64,000 nt of DNA from Atrichornis clamosus. Its lineage: Eukaryota > Chordata > Aves > Passeriformes > Menuridae. A program made the translations under genes and the position numbers. The notes beneath the pieces were generated by a model. That model was not told the DNA's origin, did not search any database, and saw nothing but the letters and a program-made list of their open reading frames with translations. The stretch spans positions 124,001-188,000 of the forward strand of contig WBMZ01008682.1 of the NCBI GenBank assembly GCA_013400975.1, written 5' to 3'. Shown here one piece after another: positions 13,201 through 22,074 of this stretch. The first letter of the stretch is position 1. Each line of letters begins with the position of its first letter.

Positions 13201-16200
13201 GAAAATTCAGCATACATCTGCATTTAATTATTCTGGCTAGACTATTCTGAAACAAGATAATAAAGTATCACATACAAAGTTGTGCAGCCTGGATGAAGTC
13301 CAAAGACAAACCAGTGCTGGACTTCTTAGGTTTTCACTAAACTTAAGCTTCTGTTAGCAAGAATTCTGTAAAATTAACTGATTCTGAACCACCTTGAAAT
13401 GGAAAATGGCAAAGCATAAAGATCTAAAGTTTCATCTATAACTGTTTCTAACCTATGGGGATGATGTGTGGACAGGAAGTGAGTGAAAAATACCGTGGGA
13501 AAACTTTTTCAAGTATCTTTCCTGGAATCTAGAAAACCTGAATGAGATTTTATCCCTTGACTTGTAGCAGACAGATCTTGATTAATTTCTGTATGTTGGA
13601 GACTTTGAGCATGACTTGTAGCAGTATATAAGGGCAATATTGGCTTTTTCATCTTGCCAGAAGAGCTTGGAAGGAGGACAGCATGTATTAAAAGTCAGAC
13701 ACCATGTGCCTGGCAAGTAGCTAAAACGCCTCCTAGCTATTACTTAGCATTATGGCACTTCTAGCCAGGTCCTAATCATACCAGCAGTAATACATGTAAT
13801 CAGTCAGAGCCAAGGCACTCTAACCTTGGTAATGCTTAGCCATGAAATGTTTAATTTTTATAATGCTTAGCCATGAAAACCTCCTAACCTGTGTTGTACT
13901 CGTTGATTAGCTCATACCTTACAGAGCTTTTGTTCTCCTTTGCGGAGCCACTAACCATCTGGTGAGAGATCAACCAGGATTTTCCTGATGATAGAACTTA
14001 ACTGAGTCAAAATGCCTCCAGCCAATACAAATTGAATTTGAAAAATCATCATTTTAACATCAGGTGATAACTCAGTTCAACTGTAGACTAATCAATTTAG
14101 TTATACAAACAGGGTGGCAGTTAGCAAGTTGTAAAGTGCCTTAAGAAAGTGCTGGAAACTCGTATTTTTACAAGAACTACAAGAACTAACTCCTGCTGAG
14201 CTCTTCTGGTAACAATGGTTAGAATATCAAGCAAGGGTTCTGTACTTTTCTGCTTAATTTTCTCCATGATCTCTTTTACCCCCTTGATTTTGCTTTTCCT
14301 TTTGTTTCAGAATACCTTCTGGTTTGGTTTGGGAGGCTCTTCAATGTTTCTAATTCCTGCCATAATTTTTGCTGTAAAACTCTCTAAATATTATCGTAGA
14401 ATGGATACAGAGGATGTCTATGATGAGTAAGTATATATTCCAAAATAAGCTAAATGGCAAATGGATTAAAATGTTTTTTTCCAGCGTTTCATGTGAAGGC
14501 TTAAACCTGTGCTGCCAGATTAGAACTGCATGTTCATGTGAAATGCTTTAAGTTCGGGTCAGTGCCTGCAGAGTGCTTTGTGCAGGTGGCCTTTGGTTGC
14601 CTTGACTTGCCGTGACTGCCAGTAGGGCTGACTTTGAGAGCCTTATGTCAGAATGAGGTCTTCAGAGCTTTGTGAGGAGCATTTATATAAATAAGTTCCA
14701 AATGTGCAAGTTATTAGCTTTGCTAAATAACCTGTTAAGGTGAATTGTGCCTGATTTGCAATCTCCTTGAATTAATTATTTGATTTCTTGCTGTCTTAGT
14801 TATTCCTAACCAGTCTTTCCTTTTTCAATTGCAGTTCCTCTGTCTCAGGGACTTGGCATTTTACTTTATGATAACTATTCTTACGTATTTTCCCATCAAT
14901 TTTGTTTTTACTTTTTTCTTTTCTACTCCTTGTTTTGTTCATTGTTCAGTTACCCTGTGCACTGCATCTCTCACATTTCACAGTGGTTGTTTTTCACTGC
15001 ACATTCACAAGTCACTAGAGCAGAAACAGGCATGTACAGCTGAAATTACCCACTTACCAGTGTCTAGTTAAATTACTCTTCCTTTTCTGTGTTTTTTAGT
15101 GTCGAAACTATACCCATGAAAACGTAAGACATTTTTGCTGATACTTGTTAAAATTATTTTGTTAATGCGGGTGGGTTTATATTTTTAATGTAACTTGTTA
15201 CTTCAAAAGAGGTAACATGTTTTGTTTCACCAGACTTGATAGATTATATTAGAGTCTCCAACTCAACAAGAATAGACAATTAATTGCTTTTTGGATAATA
15301 TTATAAAATGTAAAACTATAATTATACCATAACTCTTGAATGTTACAGAGGAAAAGTTATATTCTATTGTACAGACACGGTTTATCTTTGCATATAATAT
15401 CATCATCCATGTACATGTCTTAGAAGCCATACTGTACATAGTGCATCTTACAGTTAACATGGTCTTTCTTGGTGTATTTATTTTATTACAGTACAGAAAA
15501 TGGTAATAATGGTTATCATAAAGAGCATTTATATGGTATACACAATCCTGTTTTTACAAGGTAAACCAAGTCTGAAACTGCATGCCTTCATGTGTCCTTA
15601 CTTCAGCTTCTCTTTTAATCACCTATTCAATTTTCTTCATGCTTTAAAGTGAATCACTTAATTCTGTTTGGTTTTTTGCATGCTTATTCACTATAGTAGA
15701 TGTTGTATGATGTGTATTTCTCAAATATTCTTTACATAACAGCAGATACAGTAGGAATTTTCAGCAGCTTAACCAAGCAATTGCCTAAATTTGATCCTAA
15801 AATCCATGTAAACAGGTATTTAGTTAGCACAGTGGCTGGTCCTAAATTGACAGACTTACTGAAATACTATGCTAGGAGTTGAAAGCGATGGAATGGGATG
15901 CATTTGTACTCCTGAGTAGTTTTATTTTTTAAATGGTGAGAAGAGATCTTCTGTGCAAAAGACAGGTGATCCAGTTATGCAAAAAGCGTGAACATAGAAA
16001 ATGGGTGTTTGTGCATGGGTAGAACTAGAATGTAACATCACAAAACGAGTTCAAGTTATGTGTGAAAAGGAGGAGATTGGGGTTTTCTGCCTCTACAGCT
16101 TCTGTGCTGTAAAATGTTAGCTGGCTGAGAGACTTTCAGTTTCCGGACGGATAACACAGGATGTCCCACAACCTCAGTATTTGGGTTTGCAGAACCTTCA

Positions 16201-17761
16201 AGTTGCTTAAGGAACGATTGACTTTATGATTGAAATCTGTAGCTCACTGTGCCTTAGCTTGCAACTTCATGACCAAAAGTATAGGTTGAGTATTTGCAGA
16301 GGAGATCACCACCACTCTTTAAGTAACAGCTAAATACCAAGAGAGCTCAAAGTTTGGGTCTTGCCAGATTTTACACTACTTCTTGTGATTTTTATTATTA
16401 CGATGATGATGGTGATTATTATTATTTAGAATTATTTTTTACAATAATTATTTACTGACCAAATCTTCATTCCTTATCTCCTTCTGAAGGAAGTCTTTAT
16501 ATAACGATACTTTTTGTGATATTTATGATCACAATTGTTGTGGTCTGTTCTGCAGCTTAAGGGTGTTTACTTCCTAAATTAACTGACAAGGAGTTTAATT
16601 CCAAAGTACTCTCCACTGGCATATCTAAGGATTTTGTTCTAAGGACTTTCAGTATTTTACATAAGAGAAAACTAATAATCGCTCAGGCCTTAGAAGTCCC
16701 CTTCTGATCTTTGAATCTTTAATATGGATATTAGTACCCTTGAGGTTCATAGCATGTTTTTTTATGATACTTCAGTCATTGATTAATAGTTTAATTCAGT
16801 GTTGCTGAACAATTGAAAAACTACTAACATAAAATAGTCTTTTACACAAAGATTCACTAGTTCAGTCCTGACTTATTTTTCCTACATTCTAATTTACTCA
16901 GAATGGACTTCCATTATAAAATTTGAAGATTCATTTTGAAGCAGTGCTGTCTTCTGATGTGCTGAGATAGTTTGAAAAACTGCTAATTACAGCATACATG
17001 CTTTTGAATTTCTCAGTATGGGATTCCCATATGAATAAAATCTTGGTTTTAATTTTCATTTCAGCATACTCTTTGCTTCTATGCTATCCTTGATTTTCTC
17101 ATTTCCTACAAATTATTTCTGGAGAAACTTTGTGAGATGACTTTGAATAGATTTCTGTACACCTATACTTCTGCAGGTTTAAAGAATTCCCTCGGGTTGG
17201 GTCTGGGGGGTTTTTTTTGGTTTTGTGTGGGGTTGGGTTTTGGTTGGTTTTTTTTTGTTGTTGTTGTTGTTGGTTTTTTTTTTTTTTTTTTGTCCTTCAA
17301 AATCAGCTGGATTATTTTGCTGGAAAGAGATGCAAATATTTTTATAACACTAAGATATGTAAGTACAAATGAGAGCTATATGAGGTATGTGTGTCTCACA
17401 CAGGTGTTTTTATACACGTCGTAGATAGAAATAATCTCAAATGCAGACACAATTTTTGTGAGAGCAAAATAGGAGTCTGGATTAAATTCATAAAAGAGGG
17501 GTGTTGAATAGGCAATCCAAGTATTTATTTCTATCATGAAACAAAGATAACCCGAAAGGTTGGCAGAGAAAATCATGAATCTATTTCCTCCTGTTTGAAA
17601 ATGCTTAAAATGAGTAAAAGATTGAGACTAGTTTATACCAACTGAGCTTGTCTCACCCAAGTTAGGCACAATATTTCTGTTCTATTTGTGGGGAAAAGAA
17701 AATGATGGGTTTGTTTTCTGTTTTTTTTTTTTCCTTGTGTAGCTCTGTGGAACAGTGGTAA
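1116..17761 (+). CDS. PROM1: Prominin-1, 3' half of the gene (16 coding exons)
   Basis: Prominin-1 (CD133) is a five-pass, cholesterol-binding glycoprotein of plasma-membrane protrusions, photoreceptor discs and stem/progenitor cells. The coding exons are 1116-1275, 3260-3412, 4080-4203, 4621-4724, 5165-5249, 6540-6686, 6927-6998, 9589-9681, 10782-10835, 12286-12366, 12455-12523, 13068-13160, 14311-14426, 15100-15123, 15492-15560 and 17743-17761. All have AG/GT boundaries and compatible phases, giving 486 complete residues plus a split first codon. Recognisable stretches are FYYLGLLCG (TM3), [11 protein letters not shown] (TM4), the large extracellular loop with N-glycosylation sites such as NIT and [10 protein letters not shown] to AVKL (TM5) and the tail motif [14 protein letters not shown]. 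Tyrosines matching human Y828 (DVYDD) and Y852 (YGIHNPV) are kept. The N-terminal half lies before base 1. Identification is by recalled human protein sequence, not by alignment. Confidence 0.97.
1276..3259 (+). other. PROM1: PROM1 intron
   Basis: This intron of about 2 kb is AT-rich. A 185-residue reading frame starting at 2743 overlaps the next exon in another frame and has no recognisable domain. I see no identifiable repeat. Confidence 0.75.
3260..3412 (+). CDS. PROM1: PROM1 exon, TM3 and start of cysteine-rich cytoplasmic loop
   Basis: The exon encodes [20 protein letters not shown], the third transmembrane span, then [19 protein letters not shown], which is nearly identical to human LLCGVCGYDRHATPTTRGC. 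The acceptor is CTCCTTAG and the donor GTAAGT. It is 153 bp. Confidence 0.97.
3413..4079 (+). other. PROM1: PROM1 intron
   Basis: Short AT-rich intron ending in CTTTTTCAG. Nothing else is recognised in it. Confidence 0.75.
4080..4203 (+). CDS. PROM1: PROM1 exon, TM4
   Basis: The exon encodes [20 protein letters not shown], the fourth transmembrane span, followed by [13 protein letters not shown] at the start of the second large extracellular loop. The human protein reads [20 protein letters not shown] and ANVEKLICEPYTS. It is 124 bp and ends in phase 0 before GTGAAG. Confidence 0.97.
4204..4620 (+). other. PROM1: PROM1 intron
   Basis: AT-rich intron with acceptor GTCTTTTAG. No other feature is seen. 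Confidence 0.75.
4621..4724 (+). CDS. PROM1: PROM1 exon, extracellular loop 3
   Basis: The exon begins [18 protein letters not shown], matching human [18 protein letters not shown], and contains the sequon NLT. It is 104 bp. The donor GTATTA is weaker than the others in the gene. Confidence 0.96.
4725..5164 (+). other. PROM1: PROM1 intron
   Basis: AT-rich intron with acceptor TTTTTTCAG. No repeat or RNA gene is recognised. Confidence 0.75.
5165..5249 (+). CDS. PROM1: PROM1 exon, extracellular loop 3
   Basis: The exon encodes [20 protein letters not shown] and ends NEFLNISM. Human is [20 protein letters not shown]. A sequon NIS is present. It is 85 bp with donor GTAAGT. Confidence 0.95.
5250..6539 (+). 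other. PROM1: PROM1 intron with a perfect inverted repeat
   Basis: This 1.3 kb intron holds the hairpin at 5732-5764, which is listed separately. No transposon family is recognised in the remainder. Confidence 0.7.
5732..5764. repeat. Perfect 9-bp inverted repeat
   Basis: CTGTAATGA at 5732-5740 is the exact reverse complement of TCATTACAG at 5756-5764, with a 15-base loop. The octamer CATTACAG occurs again nearby, within 5804-5813. It may be the remains of a mobile element end or simply chance. Confidence 0.6.
6540..6686 (+). CDS. PROM1: PROM1 exon, extracellular loop 3
   Basis: The exon is 49 codons and contains [20 protein letters not shown] followed by [15 protein letters not shown], aligning with human LESLKVNLNIFLLGA and ACGIDRMNYDSYLAQ. 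The acceptor is CCCTCTCAG and the donor GTGAGA. Divergence here is typical of prominin ectodomains. Confidence 0.94.
6687..6926 (+). other. PROM1: PROM1 intron (240 bp)
   Basis: Short intron, ending CTGTTTCAG. Nothing else is seen in it. Confidence 0.75.
6927..6998 (+). CDS. PROM1: PROM1 exon, extracellular loop 3
   Basis: The exon is 24 codons and includes [17 protein letters not shown], matching human VNLLSFAYDLEAKANSL. A sequon NKS is present. The donor is GTAAGT. Confidence 0.96.
6999..9588 (+). other. PROM1: Long PROM1 intron (2.6 kb)
   Basis: This intron holds a 22-base hairpin at 7686-7707, a T/G-rich tract near 7898-7927 and an A/C-rich tract near 8407-8434. The stretch 7,600-8,050 has reading frames on both strands, including 144 codons on plus, but no recognisable domain. 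A degraded transposon is possible; I could not name one. Confidence 0.65.
7686..7707. repeat. Compact perfect hairpin
   Basis: CTCCTGCAT is followed by a four-base TGCG loop and then ATGCAGGAG, a perfect 9-bp stem inside the PROM1 intron. No promoter or terminator context is evident. Confidence 0.6.
9589..9681 (+). CDS. PROM1: PROM1 exon, extracellular loop 3
   Basis: The exon is 31 codons and encodes [16 protein letters not shown] after [15 protein letters not shown]. Human has IKTIHQQRVLPIEQSL. The acceptor is TTTTTTGCAG and the donor GTAAAA. Confidence 0.96.
9682..10781 (+). other. PROM1: PROM1 intron
   Basis: AT-rich intron of 1.1 kb ending TTTTCCAATAG. No repeat is recognised. Confidence 0.75.
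10782..10835 (+). CDS. PROM1: PROM1 exon (18 codons)
   Basis: The exon encodes [18 protein letters not shown], aligning with human STLYQSVKILQRTGNGLL. It is 54 bp, phase 0 on both sides, with donor GTAAGA. Confidence 0.95.
10836..12285 (+). other. PROM1: PROM1 intron
   Basis: This intron of 1.45 kb contains reading frames on both strands, at 10793-11215 minus and 11291-11548 plus, without domain or splice support. The block 11,260-11,640 is somewhat richer in GC than its surroundings. No named repeat is seen. Confidence 0.7.
12286..12366 (+). CDS. PROM1: PROM1 exon, extracellular loop 3
   Basis: The exon is 27 codons and encodes [20 protein letters not shown] within the frame. Human has [20 protein letters not shown]. 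The sequon NAS is at the position of human NTS. The donor is GTAAGC. Confidence 0.96.
12455..12523 (+). CDS. PROM1: PROM1 exon, extracellular loop 3
   Basis: The exon encodes [20 protein letters not shown], then KES, matching human [20 protein letters not shown]. It is separated from the previous exon by only 88 bp (12367-12454), the shortest intron here. Confidence 0.97.
12524..13067 (+). other. PROM1: PROM1 intron
   Basis: AT-rich intron of 544 bp with acceptor TCTTTCAG. No other feature is seen. Confidence 0.75.
13068..13160 (+). CDS. PROM1: PROM1 exon, end of extracellular loop 3
   Basis: The exon is 31 codons and contains [20 protein letters not shown], matching human [20 protein letters not shown]. 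Both ectodomain cysteines of this segment are kept. Confidence 0.97.
13161..14310 (+). other. PROM1: PROM1 intron with a short direct duplication
   Basis: This 1.15 kb intron carries the direct repeat TAATGCTTAGCCATGAAA at 13830-13847 and 13861-13878. The remainder shows nothing recognisable. Confidence 0.7.
13830..13878. repeat. 18-bp direct duplication, 31-bp period
   Basis: TAATGCTTAGCCATGAAA is present twice, exactly, at 13830 and 13861. It is probably a local replication-slippage or repair duplication. Confidence 0.75.
14311..14426 (+). CDS. PROM1: PROM1 exon, TM5 and start of cytoplasmic tail
   Basis: The exon encodes [20 protein letters not shown] (TM5), then [18 protein letters not shown]. 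Human reads [20 protein letters not shown] and AVKLAKYYRRMDSEDVYD. The tyrosine of DVYD corresponds to human Y828, a reported Src-family phosphorylation site. The donor is GTAAGT. Confidence 0.97.
14427..15099 (+). other. PROM1: PROM1 intron
   Basis: The intron contains an acceptor-like CAATTGCAG ending at 14834, after which a short frame in matching phase would end in TGA. No partner donor is evident. It is treated as intron. Confidence 0.7.
15100..15123 (+). CDS. PROM1: PROM1 microexon in the cytoplasmic tail
   Basis: This 24-bp exon between TTTTTTAG and GTAAGA encodes VETIPMK plus split codons at both ends. Human has VETIPMKN. Alternative use of short tail exons is known for prominins. 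Confidence 0.93.
15124..15491 (+). other. PROM1: PROM1 intron
   Basis: AT-rich intron of 368 bp. The acceptor is TTTATTACAG. No repeat is seen. Confidence 0.75.
15492..15560 (+). CDS. PROM1: PROM1 exon, distal cytoplasmic tail
   Basis: The exon encodes [20 protein letters not shown], then T and a split codon. Human has [20 protein letters not shown]. The tyrosine in YGIHNP matches human Y852. The donor is GTAAAC. Confidence 0.96.
15561..17742 (+). other. PROM1: PROM1 intron with a G/T-rich tract
   Basis: This 2.2 kb intron contains an ATT/GAT-rich stretch at about 16388-16440 and the G/T tract at 17195-17292. Otherwise it is ordinary AT-rich sequence. The acceptor is TTCCTTGTGTAG. Confidence 0.75.
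17195..17292. repeat. G/T-rich low-complexity tract
   Basis: Runs of G and T, including (TTG)n and about 20 consecutive T, are found on the plus strand inside the last long PROM1 intron. It is simple-sequence DNA. Confidence 0.9.
17743..17761 (+). CDS. PROM1: PROM1 last coding exon (ends SVEQW)
   Basis: The split AG|C codon gives Ser, followed by SVEQW and TAA at 17759-17761. The human tail ends TSPSQH, so the last residues differ although exon position and phase agree. The exon continues to a GTAAGT donor at 17784, only 22 bases after the stop, too close to be expected to trigger nonsense-mediated decay. Confidence 0.75.
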
Positions 17762-18007
17762 CACATACTGGAAATGTTAAGGGGTAAGTAATAAGCTTAA
17801 GTCAATTCTAGGTCTATTACTACTTTACTCTTTTTAGGAAGGCTGCTCTGATTTCTACAACATGAGCTCTGTAAGGTCTAAAAATAAAAAACATTACTCA
17901 GTCATACAGATGTTCGTATGAAAATTTATCCCTTCATTCTGTTTAAAATACATTAAAAGCTATCTATATAAAATTTTTCCTGACTTGTTTTTTGTTATTA
18001 TTTCCAG

Positions 18008-19458
18008 GCTATATAAATGAGGCTCAAGACTCTTCTATGGAAGTATATCATTATTCTTCCAAGCATATTGACATTTCCATTCATCTGACAAATCCTGAGC
18101 CACTTGTTTTACGTCAGTTGTACTGTAAATCCCAATGTACTATTGAATGTTATGCCATAAACTACTGTACAGAATATTTTGTGATCAGGGCACTGCCTCT
18201 CAAATACCACTGTTCAAGGCTTGAATTAAAATTTTTTTTGGTTTTTTACTTTTTTACACTGGGCTTTCTACCTTACATCACAGTATGTAAATTAATTAGA
18301 TTAACAGCCTTTGCCTAGCAATTCTCTGACAGTTGTTCAAGTTCTTATCTTAAATTGTTGATTTGTGTTAAATACAGTACATACACGTTTACATAAAAAT
18401 ACATTTTGTATACAGAGACTTTTGTATATACATTTTTCTTAAAACTTCTAAATGTTTAGTTAAGATTTTAATATTGTATAATACTCTCCACAAACGAATT
18501 TACCAGCATGATCAGTGTTGCTATTTGGTGCTCTTGAATGACTGCATTGGACTAAATTTAAATTGTAATGGGATCCACAGTGTCTCTTTGTGTGTCTGAG
18601 AAGTTCAGTTGCAGTTTTGTGTTCTCCCTCTTTTTTTTTTTTTAATTATTTAATATTTAGTGGGTTTTGCTGTATAGACCTGAAAGGGACTTTTTGGGGA
18701 AGTTTGTATTTAAGCGTGGGGTGGGAGGGTTGGGAGTGTGTGTGCTGCATAATATAGTGAAAAAGCTAAGCTTTCTAGAGTTCAGTAGCACTCAAAAAGA
18801 GCATGAGGGATGTCCTATGTTGGCAGTTGTCAGAATGCTTTACATTCTCTGTCTTCCTTTTCCTCTTTCACACCCTCTTCTGTAATGTCCTTAATAGTAT
18901 CGCTGTGGCTCTTTCGGAGGCAGTGATAGTATTTTTGCTAAATAATTCTAAACTGTGATTTACATGATTGAAATTCAAATCTGTTTTAGCAATTGGAGTT
19001 AACTTTTGTAATATTAGAGCTATTTCTTTGAATTTAGGCATACGGTTGAATTACTGAATTAGTTAACAACAGAATTTATCAACAAGGCCAAAACTATCTA
19101 TGCTACCAGTGTAAAACCTTTGGGCAGGTGAAATAGTTGGATATATTGATCTAAAGTAGTGTCTCTTCACATATCAGTATTGGTAGCTTTGTTTCAAACA
19201 GGGTTCATTGTCTTGACATAGCGATAATCCTGTAAGTCATTAATACAATTTTAAAGAAATGCTGAAAAGTGATACCAGTGGTTAATCCGGAATAACCTTA
19301 AATTTTTAATTTTTACATCCTAAATGGAAACATTTCTATTAGGCAGTATGTAGCATATGTGTATATGTAATGTTCAGAACTGCAGATTTTTAAAAGTTTC
19401 TATTTTTAATTTGAGAAAATGTTCCCAGTTCATTTAAATAAAAAAGAACTTGCTTAAC
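18008..19458 (+). other. PROM1: PROM1 3' UTR exon
   Basis: The sequence follows a good acceptor, TTATTTCCAG, ending at 18007, and has no coding potential resembling prominin. It is AT-rich and closes with AATAAA at 19437-19442. The 5' boundary depends on use of the donor at 17784. Confidence 0.6.
19437..19442 (+). terminator. PROM1: PROM1 polyadenylation signal AATAAA
   Basis: This is the first canonical AATAAA after 18008. It is followed by T- and GT-rich sequence (TTGTTTTGTTGTG) at about 19480-19493, suiting a downstream element. An ATTAAA near 18226 is an alternative. Confidence 0.6.
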
Positions 19459-21789
19459 TACCTGATGTTTGATTCTCCCTTGTTTTGTTGTGCAGATATC
19501 TCTCAGAAGAGTTGCACTGAATTAAAATTATATGAAAATGAATTTCTGTACCCTGATTTAAAACTTGTGCTATATTTGACTTTTACTTTCGGAGCAGGAA
19601 GGACTGAAAAAGCTTTGGCTCTGGGTGAGGGAGCTTCCGACTTCCACCAAGGATGTGAATTGCGCAAAGATGGTAGGATTCAAGCTAATGGAGTTGTGGA
19701 GTATATCCATATAGCCTGTTTCTGTAGCACTGACAGCAGAATTAAACATTTATTAGTTCTTCAGCTCCCATAATTCACTGCTGGCATCCTAGCTTACCTT
19801 CTAAAGGGTCAACTGTTTTCTACTGATGTAAGAGAACACAAACTGTTTAATCTGAGGCACAGGCAGACAGAGGACTGAAATGTCAGATGAGAGTGAGACA
19901 AACACTTGGCAGTAACATAGTAGCTGTAATACACAAATATATTTGAGTCCAAGCTTTGGTATTTTTTCTTATCCTTGTAATTTACTGGTTTTCATGATTA
20001 GACTTGAAAAACTTCAAGAGCAAGAGACCTGAAACTGTTGTAAATTAACTTTTAAGTTGTTTCGTACTCTTCAGCAATTATTAAAATGAGAGAGACAGAT
20101 GTCTTTAGTGTTTAATCTCAGAACTGTCAGTGCTGTTGTGCATAGCAAAGTGTAAACAATACATTTGTTTGTCAAATATTAGGAGGTATTTGAGTGCTTG
20201 CAGTAGGGATTTGAAATTCTTGAAATTAGGTGTGAGGTGGGCAAACAACATTCTTCCATCTGGCTGGATGAAGGGTGAGAAGACTCCCCAGAAAACAATA
20301 GAAGAGTGAATTGTAAGTATTAAGTAGGCTTATGCCATTGGTCTCCTATAATGTGGCTGGAGCCACACGACTGCTGTGAGAGAGACAGACAGCAGGAACT
20401 AATGGCAAGAAGCTAGAGATGAAGCCTCTGCTAAAAATGTTACTAAAATAGACCTAGAGAGGGGATGGAAAGAAACAAAGTTGTTTTATTTGTCATATGT
20501 TATTTAGTCACGGGGAACTTGATGACACATCGATTGGAAGAAAAAGGTTCAGGATGTCCAGAATGGCTCTTCAGGTGGCTCCATCTTCAAGCAAGCAGCT
20601 TTCACATTAGCTGGGCTGCCACAGCAGTGAGGGACTCTTGTTCCTCTTCTATTAAAGAAACTTTTGTTGTTGTTGTTCTGCTTTGCCATCTGTGTTAAAG
20701 GATTGTTTTTGCCATGGTATTTCCTTCAGCACTTCCTAGTGAGTGACTAACTACCCAATATGCTTTCTGTTCCATTATGTGTGGCCAGTCTTAAACTCAG
20801 GGTTTCTAGCACCCCACAGTTACTCAGCAAACCTAAACAATACAATAGCCCTTGCAGGAGCTGGTCAGGTCAGGCTGGGTGTAGAATATATGTCTTTGGA
20901 AGAAGTGCCTTGTGTGGGTCTTACTAGCCAGAAAAGTACTGTGGCTTGCCACAGCATGGGAGGGGTTTTTCCTCATGGCTTGAATGCCAAAGGAGTTACA
21001 GTGATTTTTTCCTTAGCTCTGCTTTTAGTTGCTGCAGCAGAAGCTGCTGGGATGGGATTCTGCATTAAAATATTTCTATTCTCCTGCCTTTGTTTTATGG
21101 CATTTTGCAGCTTATTTGTTATCAACAGGAAAATATCTATTTTAAAAAAAAAAAGGTGATAAAGCACAAATATCTGTCCAACATGGGCTGTGGTTGGTTC
21201 CCTGTTGCTGAGACCTGTGGTAAGTTAGTTCTGCTGTCTTGATCTGTTGGCTGAAAGTAACTTGTAGTGTGACAAGCTTCCAAATGTTTGATATATGCTT
21301 AGGCCTGTAAAACCTTAATTTGCTCAAGGTTTATTTCTTATCTTGCTTATGTATTGGAAGTGTAAAAATCTTTCATGGCTTAAAGAGTTGATCCTTCCAT
21401 GCATCCCCACTACAAGTCACGTGCTAACAAAATGAAGTGCTAAGGTTACATCCTTACTGTGAAAATCCACAGAAAATCCATTCCACAAATCAGCCTTTTT
21501 TTACCAGAACACCTTTATAACCATGCTGATGCAGCTGCAGAGATTGCTTTGGCACTTTTATCGTTTTCTACTTTGATACGGTCTTACAAGCTCTAGCTTG
21601 AAGATAGCTATAAAGCAGCTGGAGAATGGAAAATACCTGTTAAAAAATCAAATATGACATGTTCATCCCAGATAGGAATGTGCTTCTCACTTATACAACT
21701 ATCGTTCTGTATTTAACTGCGTTTACAAGACGTGTCTTGTTACCTTCTTGGGAGTTCACACTCCAAGGTTATTTGACACTCCCTCAGGC
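19459..21789. other. Intergenic region PROM1-FGFBP2
   Basis: This 2.3 kb holds no recognised gene or named repeat. Reading frames at 19450-19773 and 20743-21159 look like chance, since they lack domains and splice sites. FGFBP2 promoter elements probably lie in the last few hundred bases. Confidence 0.65.
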
Positions 21790-21796
21790 TATAAAT
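21790..21796 (+). promoter_or_regulatory. FGFBP2: FGFBP2 TATA box
   Basis: TATAAAT at 21790 lies 193 bases before the start codon. A transcript would begin near 21820 and run without a needed intron to the coding region. No other TATA element lies closer. Confidence 0.6.
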
Positions 21797-21861
21797 TATG
21801 GGCACATGCCTACTGAAGTGTGATTTATTATTTTTATAAAAACACCCAACCCTTACATCCC

Positions 21862-22074
21862 ATGTTTTGCTGGAAAGAGGCTTCTTTATGCACCAAGCCT
21901 TTAAATTGTGAGCAGCCATTTACTTTCTGCTTTCACTTCATTGGATTGTGTTGTTCAAGGATCTCGGTCAACTCATCTCACCATGAAGAGTTTTGCACTC
22001 CTTTTCCTCGTTGTGATCTGTGGCATGGGAGGATTGGGACAGAAGCTGAAGCCAAAGAAAAGAAGCAATGGTGA
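21862..22074 (+). other. Upstream ORF overlapping the FGFBP2 start
   Basis: An ATG at 21862, in a weak context (CCC before ATG, T after), opens a 70-codon frame that runs through the FGFBP2 start in another frame and stops at 22072-22074. If transcription starts near 21820 it would lie in the leader. It is probably regulatory rather than a protein gene. Confidence 0.4.

Noticed and set aside
14215..14430. 71-codon frame reading as a complete small protein with a membrane segment
   Set aside because: It is the PROM1 TM5 exon extended into the flanking introns; the stop is created by reading through the GTAAGT donor.
14835..14873. Possible alternative PROM1 terminal exon after CAATTGCAG
   Set aside because: The phase fits and gives a short tail, but it lacks a clear end signal and similarity to known prominin tails.
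21820..21982. FGFBP2 longer N-terminus from an upstream in-frame start at 21908
   Set aside because: The codon there is GTG, not ATG, and the ATG at 21983 begins a proper signal peptide with A at -3.
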